Assembly: GCA_934045075.1 (NCBI GenBank)
Contig: OW203724.1
Location: forward strand, 1,356,501 to 1,420,500
DNA length: 64,000 nt
DNA from: Yponomeuta sedellus
Taxonomy: Eukaryota; Arthropoda; Insecta; Lepidoptera; Yponomeutidae
Direction: 5' to 3'
The notes under the pieces were generated by a model. That model was given only the letters and a program-made list of their open reading frames with translations, had not been told where the DNA came from and searched no databases. Made by a program: the position numbers and the translations under genes. Below are positions 11,601 to 23,600 of the stretch, piece after piece (position 1 is the first letter of the stretch; every line of letters starts with the position of its first letter).

Positions 11601-14600
11601 ATCTGTTATCGTACACTTTGAAAGTAAACAAATATATGCATCCGACAGAGAACCAAAGTTATCGACATATCTCAGAGAATCTGGCCATATCTCGCGAAGA
11701 ACCGACAACCGTTGGAGTAAACGCGTTCTTGAGTGGAGACCGCGAACGTAGCGTAACTCAGCAAACGTAGTGTAGGACGCCCTCCGACTAGGTGGGATGA
11801 CGATCTGCGAAAAACTGCAGACAGATGCTGGATGCTGCAAGCTGAACAGGACGCTATGGCGCTCATTAGGGGAGGGCTATGTCCAGCAGTGGACTAATAT
11901 AGCCTGAAGAAGAAGAAGAAATTTATAGTTAATTAAATTTACGAAATAATTAAATTGTAAATCTATTTCTGGTACCCACGATACAAGCTTGCTTAGTGTG
12001 GGGCCACAGGTAAACTAATTGCACTATTGAATTACATACTCTTATTATTGTAATAAGGCAACCTGATGTCAATCCACTGTGTGAAATATCTTTGCTAAAA
12101 TAAATAATTTTGAATTGAATATGAAGGTACATGTCCGCAGTGGGAATCGAACCTGAGTCACCTGCTTCCTAGTCTGTCCGTAGTCCATAGTTCTACCCAC
12201 TGGGCTACCACCGCTTCGACGTATGAAGCGATTATTTATAAAGACACGATTCCTCTAAAGCATTTCTTAGGGTCTCATTCATGGAATTGTTTTTTTATAA
12301 GCTAGTATTATTTATCTTTAAAGATTTTATTACGTACCAGACAGATTATTGAACATTTCTGAGGCGTGTATAATACTGAAAAAAAATTATTTCATTTTTT
12401 TCCAATCTAAGTTGCACGCAAATTTCGTCTTCTTAATCGGTATGCTCTTGACTGAGCGGTCGTAGTCCTCATGAAGAGGTTTTATTGTAGACTGATGTTG
12501 CATGCCTCACGATGTCTAGCCATTCCTCACATCACATCACGAATTAGAAATCACACATACCTCAACGATTGTCTGAAGTGCTCACATAGATCAGCGCACG
12601 CTAACTGTGAAGGAAAACATCGTGAGAAAACCCGTGATTTGGTTGGCTCCACACGTATTGACTAATGTTTCCCGTGAGCTAGGCAGATTAAGCTGTCAGG
12701 ATGGTAGGTATATGTGCTGGGCAAGCCTACACCTATAAAACAATTTTCCACGCACTGCAGCGTCCGAGTGGTCCCTTCACCCATCTAGTGTGAGTGAAGA
12801 CGCCACTGGACGCTGTATTAACCATCTCATTACATAGATGCAATGCAATGATATGCCAAATTTCAGCTTTCTAATAATGGGTAATGGAAGCTGAGCTAAG
12901 TTGCGGACAGAAAACCAGACTGACGAAGACACTACAAGGGTTCACTGTCGACTACGCAACCCTAAAAAAAACCTCGAAAACATGCGCGGCGAATGAGAGG
13001 CATAACAGTTCTTGTAACTTAATAGTTAGCACCAAAACGTTACAGAACTAAAGACCAAACTCTCACACAAGGATCTCTCTAACTCTCGAATCGGTGGCCA
13101 TGGACTGGCAAGCGAGAGCCCCAGGTTCGATCCCGAGTGCGGGCATGTACCAATGACTTTGTTTAATTTCAAAGTTACGTACATTTGCGAATTTGTAGTC
13201 GCAATACCACACGCTAACCGTGAAGGAAAAACATCGTGAGGAAACCCGTGGCTTGGTTGGCTCCGCACGTATTGACTATAGTCTATAGACTATAGTCTTT
13301 CCTGTGGGCTAGGCCGACTAAGCTGTCAGGATGGTATAGGTGCTGGGCAAGCCTACACCACCTATATAACCATGTCCCAGGCACTACAGCGTCGGAGTGG
13401 TCCCTTCATCCATCTAGTGTGAGTGAAGATACCACTGGACGCTGTATAAATCATGTCATTACGTAGATGCAATGCAATGCTATGCCAAATTTCAGCTTTC
13501 TAATAATGGGCAATGGAAGCTGAGCTAAGAAAACTAGACTGACTGAGGACACTACAAGGGTTACGCAACCGCAACCCTAAAAAAACCTTGAAAACAAGCG
13601 CGGCGAATGAGAGGCAAAATTATTATTATTTACAGTTCTTGTAACTTAACAGTAAACACCAAAGCGTTACAGAACTAAAGACCAACTCTCACAACGATCT
13701 CTCTAACACTATCATACATTCATCCATCAAATTTATCCCATCCACAAACAAATCACAGCGAGGGGCTGCGTCTAGTAGGGAGCTCAGCAGCCACAGCGCG
13801 CCCGCAGCGGGCGAGAACCGAAGCAGGCATCTCCAATGTACCTTACCTTCAGGACTGAACATGTCGAAGTCGCCTAGGGGGCAGCCGGGCTGGGTGCTGC
13901 CCTGGCCCGCGTAGTTGGGCCAGAAGTCCACGCTGCCGGCGGGCTGGCCCGTCCCGTAGCCGCCCGGGTCGCTGTGCACGATGTCGACGAAGCGCGCGCA
14001 CGTGCGGTCCAGCCCCGCTTGCGTCGCTAGCGAGCCCTCGAACAGCGCGCGCGCAGGGTCCAGGCCCGTGATCCTGGGAGCCAATTCTCACATCGTTAGC
14101 AAATAAGTCGAATACGACCCTAGGGCTTTGGCACTTGGAATTCTACGTAAAAAGTCGAGCGACAGCCAAAATCTGTATTCGGAACGCCATGCTAGATTGA
14201 ATTCGAAGGAGAAAATTAATGTCTAATGTAATGACTCTGTCGAGTTGCCTTATCTTATTTTTATGCGACAAATGTCTAAACTTCCGAGTATTTTGCGTCT
14301 GCGCTTTCAATTCGCATGGGCGAGAATCGGCTCCCTGGGCAGAGGACAGTGGCGTAACCTTAAAAACCTCTTTAGAGGCTAAACCCACCCATGCCGGGAC
14401 TCGAACCCGCGACCTCTGGCTAACCGTGCCAGCGCTCTCCCAACTGAGCTAATGGGTAACAACCGAGTATTGTAATCGCTGTATCCACATGATTATATTC
14501 TTTTAATGCACTACCCCGTGCTAAGGACAATTTTGAAAACCTATTTAGAGGCTAAAAATTTCACCCATGCCGGGACTCGAACCCGCGACCTCTGGCTAAC

Positions 14601-17600
14601 CGTGCCAGCGCTCTCCCAACTGAGCTAATGGATAACAACTGATTATTGTAATCCCTGTATCCACATGATTACATTCTTTTAATGCACTATCCCGTGCTAA
14701 GGACAATTTTTGAAAACCTATTTAGAGGCTAAAAATTTCACCCATGCCGGGACTCGAACCCGCGACCTCTGGTTAACCGTGCCAGCGCTCTCCCAACTGA
14801 GCACCATCTGAGGCCTGTGGCAAATTCTCTTGGTGGGGGAGGGGGGGGGTCATCTATCATTAAAAATCGGCACATTGACCTTAGTCTATTTTAGTAAACC
14901 AGCAATTATAATAATTCCTTTATAATAAGAACAGCAAAGTTGTGGAACATTCTGCCATTGTCTGTCTTTCCGGAGACATACCTATAACGTGTCTTTAAAA
15001 GTAGAGTTAATCGGCATTTAACAGGTAAGCACGTAACTTCGTAGACCCCGTCTTCGCTTACTATCAGGCGTGACTGAGGTCAAGTGTAACCTGTCCTACT
15101 TAAAAAAAAAACAACACCACTAACAATTTTATATTCGAGAGCATAGGTTAATACATGAACATTCATTCACATTCACCCGTCTATTTACGTCCCAGTGCTG
15201 AGAATAGGCCTCCTCTCTTTTTGACGACCAGCTCAACTAAGCGATAGGGTTATTATGAAAAAAATGTTCCTAACATATTAATAAAAATAATTAACTTACT
15301 AATTATAAGATGTTTTTAAATGTTATATGCTTATATACCAGATTGTTTCTAAGATTGTATTTGTTTTAGATTTTAGATTATTCTACTCTGATGTTTGCAC
15401 ACCTTAACTGGTAGAGCATGCATGTCCCTTTACTTATCTTTAACAGCTACTTGATGTATTTACCATGCTTTCGCAAATAAAATGTTTTATCTATCTCATC
15501 TTTATCTTATCTCTTAGGCGAGAGGGAATGGACTAGTCTCTTCGCCAGCCCCATGCGGATTGGAGACGTCACATTCATCTTCTATTCGTTAGCTTTTCGG
15601 TGAAGGAACAACATCGTGAGAAAACCTGCAAATATTTACAATGTAATGAAAATAACAATTTCAGTTCAATAATTTCTGAGCTCGCGACCTCTTGGCCTAG
15701 GGTCGGGGGCCCGTGGCAATTGACCAGCCCTGCTACCCTCTAATTACGCCACTGGCGGAAAATAATTTATTTATTGCAAGAAAAATAATTACATTACAGT
15801 TAAAACTATTGCGTAATTAATTGCACTAAACATTATACATTACAGCATGTACCAATGACGTTGTTTTCTAAGTTATGTACATTTGTGAAATTATAGTAGC
15901 AATGCCACTCGCTGACGGTAAAGGAAAACATCGTAAGGAAATCCTAGTGTCTTTAACGTACCCCTTGCTTGCTACGTAAGTATAATGGCCCAACTATGAG
16001 GCTAAGTGCGGAAATATCAGGTCTTACTGGGGTCTGTACGTTAATGACTTTAGTAAATTTTCTCCAGCTAAGAAATCAGACCGCGGTGGAGACCGCGACT
16101 CGGCAAACGTAATGTAGGACGCCCTCTAACTAGGTAGGATGACAATCTGCGAAAAACTGCCGGCAGGCAGATGCTGGAAGCGGCAAGCTGAAGACAGGGC
16201 GCTATGGCGATCATTAGGGGAGGGCTATGTCCAGCAGTGGACTACTTAGTATTGCCTGAAGAAGAAGAAGAAGAAATCATGCTCGAATTCTTTTTTCTGG
16301 CTGTGCAATAAAGTGTTTCTATCTATCTATCTATCTAAGCAGTCCGACGAACATTTTACCTTGGCACAATGAAGCCCTTCTCCCTAGCACTGCGTCCCGC
16401 GTAGGCCATCAGCTGCGCCCCGAGCGAGTGCCCCACCAGGTGGATACTTGTCATGTTGAGACCGCCAGCAGCCAGCTCCACTAATGTTTGTCCCAGATTC
16501 CTGCCGATCTGTAGTGTTATTAAAGGAAAGCTTTAATAACATAACATTACATTTACATACAGGCACATACAGTCTGTTAGCTTTTAGAATATCCCTCGGC
16601 TACTATCGGATAGAATCGGATATATTCGTGTAGTAGAAATATCGGAACTAGGTAATATGACACTTAGGACCTGTTTCACAATCGGCAAATAAAGTTCCGG
16701 ATAAGCTATCCGCAACCAGGGCTGCCGTTTGTTCTAAATTTGAAGCCATAAACAAACACACGCAATATAGGAATATTTATTTAAATTTAGAACAAACGGC
16801 AGCCCTGGTTGCGGATAGCTTATCCGGAACTTTATTTGCAGATTGTGAAACAGGGCCTTAATTAAATAAACATAAATAAACTAAATAACAAAAGTTTTAT
16901 ACAGAGCAGGAAGTAGTATTACACTCGTTTGCTTTCGGCGAAAACCGAATCCTACTCTAGAGCCCGAGGTATATTCTAAAAGCTAACAGACTGTACATTG
17001 CTTCTGGCCTCACACTAGGATACCCTGTGTCGTGGGAATCAGCAACAGCGACATCACAAACATGTAAACATCCAAGATCTGGTGTTTTTTTCCCCCGGGG
17101 TTCAAACCCAGGACCTCTTGCATTGTAGGCAGATGTACTACCTATGCGCCACAGAGGTAGTCTAGTAGTTTAGTTATTTTAATAATAAAATTACTAAAAA
17201 GATAAAAAAACTGCCTCGATCGTTTAGCTGTAAAACGTTTAATTGCAATAATACTGTAAATGGGTTAATTATGGGCTATTTGGCAGATTTTTGAAAACCC
17301 ACTCAGATTTTTCGTTGGTGTTTAATAAGTGCTCAGCAAGGGATAATTTTTAAATCTTTGGCGTATTTCTTCTAAAATACCAATTAAAAAATCATTTTTA
17401 AAATGTGTCACCAAAACGCTCTTGAGCAATATGGTGTCGCACAGGAATTAGTGACGTTTCTTGTCAGTATATAAATAAATGTCAAGTCAACTCTCCGGTT
17501 TTCGGATGGCTGTATTTACTGAGCTGTGACGTCATTATAGATTCGACTAATCGTGGCTGTTTTCGATAAAATTGCAATTCTATCTATCTATCTATAATCA

Positions 17601-20600
17601 GCCCACATCAACCCACTGCTGGGCATAGGCCTCCTTTTTATTGCGCCATTCCTCACGGTCCTGTGCTAACCTGATCCATCTCTGGCCCGCAACCCTCACG
17701 ATGTCGTCTGACCATCGTGTCGGTGGTCTGCCTACCAACCTCCTTCCCTCCCTTGGCCACCACTCCCATACTGCCCTAGTCCACCGGCCGTTTTCCCTTC
17801 TAGCCAAGTGTCCCGCCCATCTCCACTTTAAGTCTGTGATCCGCTCACCAACGTCTTCGATTGCAATTGCAATGACAGTTACAAAATTATCAAGTTTTAT
17901 CCTGTTTTTTATTAGGAGTTGTAAACTCATAATTTATATAACGGTATCTAGGTACAGGTACTCATAATTAGTACTTTTTTTCACTCTGTCAAATAGCCTA
18001 TTGTTTCGTTTGATATTGGCGTTCACTCCTTCCGTTTTCTGGTCAAGTAGACTGCTTTTTTCGTTTGCCCGACTTAAATTAAGATTACAATACAATATTT
18101 CTACATGCATTTGACCCTAGACCGTGCCGTTTATATTGTTATTAAGTCAGCAAGGATTATTTCGTTTGTGTAAGGGATTAAATTGCGAAAAGGTTTCCGT
18201 CAATGGCAAGTGACCTTTAAACTAGATAGAGTATAAGGAGACTGGCCCACTGGTTAGGTGTTAGTAAAACAAAATACTTGAAGTTGAGGGTCTCCAGCAC
18301 TTTCTTCATTTGATGAAACTATCGTAGCGTAGCGCAGGATAGTGGCGCAAGGATGCCGAGTTTCACCAACAGCCAGTGATCCTTGCATACCAATTAAACA
18401 CACATCGGCAATATTATACCTTCGCGGTAGGAAACGGAAATTGCTAGATGGACGAAAAGAGTCATTTGAAGTATGTAGGCATTTTAAATTAGATCTAATT
18501 GATCGAGTTTTTTTGTCTTGGTGAAAAATCCGAAGATCGTAATTCTTAAAAAAAATCGTCACTATAGGTTCGCAGTAGTAGGTTAGGTAGACTGATTGAC
18601 TGATTGACCTTAGCCTCATAGTTGGGCCATTGTATGTAACCAGCGCTGATGTACGTTAACGCTCCAGACGCTAGGGTTTCCTCACTATGTTTTCCTTCAC
18701 GGTCTTGGTGGTATTGCTGCTATAACGTTAATTAGAAAACAAAGTTATTGGTACATAGGGGTTCGGGCCGGGTTTGAACTCACGACTTCCCAATAGATCT
18801 CAATGGGCATTGATCAGGGAGGCAAAATCGATTGTCGTAAAGTGAAAACCATTTCGAGGAATAGGGATACTGGTTACTATTAGGGGTTTAAATAGGTAAA
18901 ATAAAAACGGATATATTTATCGCAAAATAATGTTCACTTCATTTTTCTTTCAATGACCTCATTATTGGCTCTAAAGCGGTAGTTCCATTGCCTACAAATA
19001 TTTAAAAAAAAAATCGTCAACAACAACTGTCAAACTCAAAAGTGTCAAAAACAGAAAAAACCGTTCGCAACAAATAAATATCTGATTAATACGTGATTAA
19101 AGATAATCATGGAATCTAAAGAGTGCTTCGTTCCGACCTGCAAAAACAACTCGTAAAATAGCCCAACTAAATTGTTTGTAAGGTACATGAGGGTATTAAG
19201 GCCTAGCTAAGGGAAATTTGTCATAAAATAAATACATTTAATGTAATCAACTATATTTATTAAGTAATCAGTAGTTCAATTAAGCAACTACAAAATTAAA
19301 ACAAAAAATAGCAACTTCTGCATAAAACTTAAATAAAATTAAACATTTTTTAAAACACTCTCAATAGGCCTTATTAAAATTAGGTAGGGTAATTAAGCCT
19401 ACTGCTTAAACTTCTTAGATAGTTAACTTAAATCTCTTAATTTGGTACTTGAGGTCAATTATCATTCAGTCAAAGGCATAACAGTGCTATAGCAGTCTAA
19501 GAATTAAATTATTAGCCTCTTCTAACATCCACCAGGGCATACGAAGTCATCACAATCATCCACGGTCAATCCGACACACTCCTCATGATACCACTTGAAG
19601 CATTTAGAGCACTGCCTCATGTCATTCTTATGGTTTTCTTCACAGACATGACAGTACCAACTCTGATTATCATCTTAACCTCTTAACAAGATCAGCTTCC
19701 TGTTCGGGATTCAATACAGGCTTACGACCCAAACTTTTTAGCAAAATACCACTCTGGAGATGGTTTCTGATGGTTCTTCTAAGAACTTTGTATCTTTCTG
19801 CATCCGCATACGAACTCATTATTCCTCTCTGTACTGCGCGAACAGCTGAGACCAGGCCATCTTGTGACCACAATGCTCGCTTAGGAGGCATTGTGATCGT
19901 AGGAACTGCAAACAAATACAAGTATAATAAAGCCTACTGCACATTTTTTTCAATATCCGTAACTATTTATTATCCGTAGGTTAGGTATATACGACAAACG
20001 AACGAAATAAAATTCACTTAAAAAGAACTCGCAATAGGTATGAATAAAACCCAGAAGTATAATAAGGCCTACTACAAAATTTTAGAGGCCTTATTACCCA
20101 TGGACTAAGTATTTATGGAAAACGAAATAAATACAATTTAAACTGTATCACGTTAATTTATAAGTCAATATGGGACAAGCGTAAGTTAACACTAATACAG
20201 AAAGTAAATGCAAGTAGAAAAGCATAATAATATAGTAAATACATACCTTTTACCGGAGCCAATATTTATAAAATCGTGACGTGCGCCTACTCACGACCAC
20301 GTTTAACTTGCCACTGACGGGAGGGGGTGAGGTATCAGCGTTTGCCGCCGTGTGGCGCTTTGTACTTGTTATATGCATGTGTGAGTGCGACCTTGAGCGC
20401 AAAATCGTATTATAAACAAGATTTTGGAAGTTTAGGCCTTATTAGCCGACAGGCCTTAATACCCTCATGTACCTTACGTCAAATTTTTTTATCATGAATA
20501 AATTCAATAAACGTAAAGGAAGGCCAATGAGACGAGATAAAGAATGTAAACAAACGGGCCGTTACTGAGTTACATTGCGATAGTGAGCGATTATTATCTC

Positions 20601-23600
20601 TGTCCTTGTCACACGTATGCGGTAATGGCGTCATTTGATCGACGACAGCTGTCGTTGCGTATTTCGTGGTACAGGAAAACTTTCAGTACGGCAGTTGTCA
20701 ACATGTGGTGTCATCCGCCATTTTGTGAACTATAATAGTTCATTCCTGTTTAGATTGCGTTCGAAGTGATACGTATTTTTTCGTTTCCGTATTTACTAAG
20801 TTTATTGTGTTTATTAATCCGTTACTGTTAGTTTTCTTGTTGATTTTTGCTGATATTGTAATTAGTTGTTGGTTTTAATTATGGAATCACAGCCTGGCGG
20901 CTCTAGACAGCCTAGGGCTCTTCCGGTGAATCATGTTTGACTAATACAGACGACAGCAATTAGAATAAGGAATCCGAAATTTGTATAGTAACTATAATTT
21001 ATTAAAATAAAAATGTTTAGAACCCCTGAAACTTTGTTTAGATTCTTTATCTCGTCTCATTGTTCATAATGCCAGTGGTGACGTCTTACTTACAAAACTT
21101 TACATAATTAATAAAAAAATAATTACATCAAAAATTAAGAAAATATTTAAATTAGTTTCTTATATTAGTCTATATTTTAGATTTATAGAATAAAAAATAG
21201 GATGTGACAATGTCACCGCTAATCACAGTAGTATCTAGAACATGAGAAGATTTAATCCTTTGCCATATGTTACCTTGGTCGATAACTTGACCCGTGTCGT
21301 GTCGTGCCTTTCAAACTAAAGTATTTTATTCAAAATAACACAAAAACTGTTGCTTAGTGAAAGTTAAACTTCATTTCATAAGATAGATCATTTAAAAACC
21401 TATTTAGAGGCTAAAAATTTCACCCATGCCGGGATTCGAACCCGCAACCTCTGGCTATCCGTACCAGCGCTCTACCAATTGAGCCAATGGGCGACTCACG
21501 ACATCAGTGAAATTTCGAACCTCTTTACAATATTCTCTGTATTACGTACAGGCAGCGACATCTGACTTAAGCAAATTGCATTACTTACAGCCCCGACTAC
21601 CTACTTTGCAGTTAGGTTTAACATCAGAACGATATCACTGTACCCACATGATTACTCTAATTTTATTTTTAATGCACTAACCCGTGCTAAGGAACAAATT
21701 TAAAAACCTGTTTAGCCTCTAAATAGGTTTTTAAATTTGTTCCTTAGCACGGGTTAGTGCATTAAAAATAAAATTAGAGTAATCATGTGGGTACAGTGAT
21801 ATCGTTCTGATGTTAAACCTAATAATTTTAAAGAAAATGGTCATAAAATCTGCCAAACTTGTGGCCTTATTTGTAGAAACACGATTCCCTAAAGCACTCC
21901 TTAGAGGCTGTTTAATTCTGTGCTTACATCTTTTCCTTGTAAAATCGTGTGTTATTCTATAATCGAGAACTCGTGCAATGAACGTAGTCATCGAAATAAT
22001 CTTTAATGTTGTAGTAGCCCTTTTGACATAAAGTGCGCTTTATGCCAAACTCATGTGATTGTATGCCCGGAAAAGGGTCTAGGTAGGGTAGTTTAGCCGG
22101 TTTTCGGCCATTTAAGGACATTTTCATATTCAGAGCGATTTTTTTCAATGACAGAGTAAACAAAAATGGACAAATAAAATACTTTTGAATCATAAAACTA
22201 TTGCAATTTACATTTTTCAAACCTTCATCTAAGAAAACATTATCGTTTAATTATAAAAAATAAAAATATCGTGAGGTGTGGATTTTGCCCTTTCCCGGCC
22301 ACCTATTTCAGTTTACGGCCACTTGTTTTGTTAGTTTTCGGCCAATTTTAGTTTTTTCTAATAACTCTTATTTTTATGGTGGTGTATCGTTTTTAAATAA
22401 CAATAAAATGAGTAAAATTCAAAGAGCTTTTAATATTGTTTACTTAAAAATAAAACATTAACCAATTTCCAATAAATCTCAATAAATCATGGCCGATAAA
22501 CAAAATTGGTCAACCCGGGTTTCGGCCACCTTGCATAAAATGGCCGACAACCTAATATGAAGGAGTTAACTTTCGGCCGCCAATGTCAATATATAGTTAA
22601 ACTCTTTCGAACAAATCAAGGATGAAAGAGTTCTCTTAGATCAGGATCTTAGTTAATATAAGAGAAACTTATTGGAATAAATAGATTTACTAGTATTTAT
22701 CAGCGCTTTTATAAATGACCGAAAAATAACCTAAATATCCTTAGTTCTCGGTCATTTTATTACACTTAGGCTGAAAAGTGGATTTACGAAGTCCCTCTCC
22801 CGGCCACCGTTATACAAAACAATTAAAATGGATTTTAAGCACGAATGCAATTAGTAAACATGCGGCCGAAATCTTTTTAAATTATATCTTAACAATATGA
22901 TTTGGAAAAAGTGATTATTCAATGGTAAGGTAATGAATTTATAATCGTAGGATCGGTGTCAGATTTCGGCCAGGCGGCCGAGAATCAACTGGCTCGTCAA
23001 AATTGAACTTAGTTATCCGTCCACCTAATATTTACTAAAAGTACTAAGTATTATAGACATTTTCATCAAAATAACATCAGTTTAACATATTAACTGTGCA
23101 TTATAGTAACGACATTGTGTATTGATTTATCCAACAAAATATGGATAAATCAATACACAATGTCGTAACTTACCATGCAAATAATTGGCGCGCACTATTT
23201 TTTTCTCTGCTTTCGACACACACTCACACTGCTTGAACCGCGAGGGCAAATTGACGAAACAAATGAAACGCTACTAAGATACTTAATTATGTAGGCAAAG
23301 ATATCATTAAAATCTATGCGGTAACAATAGATTTTTTACTCGGGCGTATTTTATTTTCTTATTATTTCGTAAAAACTGCGTGATGGCCGAAAACTGAAGG
23401 TGGCCGGCAAACCGACTAAGTTACCCTATATGAAATTTAAGTTTTCAGAGGTAAAGCAACATTTTCCATGACGCCTTCCTAATCTTGTTTTAAAATGTAT
23501 CCTCCTATATTAATAAAACCATAGACCAATTTGGTCTATGATAAAACTCGAAATTATCATTAAAAATTTACTTTTTATTAAAATATTAATTAACTTCCAT

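Larger units (their letters stand above)
7929..13846. other. Lipase intron 3, transposon-rich
   Basis: 5.9 kb. It holds a 5S-SINE, a Helitron end, a LINE RT tail, a dead mariner, an RTE 3' end, a tRNA-like SINE head and a roughly 0.6-kb tandem duplication (separate entries). No host coding exon was seen. Confidence 0.75.
16521..17160 (-). mobile_element. tRNA-derived SINE (S2) split by nested insertions
   Basis: The - strand SINE head (17155 toward 17000; ctctgtggcgcataggtagt, ggttYgaaYcccgg-like B-box) and its 3' end (16568 to about 16521; gtatgtaaatgtaatgttat) are separated by the 424-bp element 16570-16993. The SINE is restored exactly if that insertion and one TA are removed. Confidence 0.8.

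Noticed and set aside
13849..14091. Alternative frame over the GC-rich lipase exon
   Set aside because: Shadow; the lipase motifs are in the other frame.
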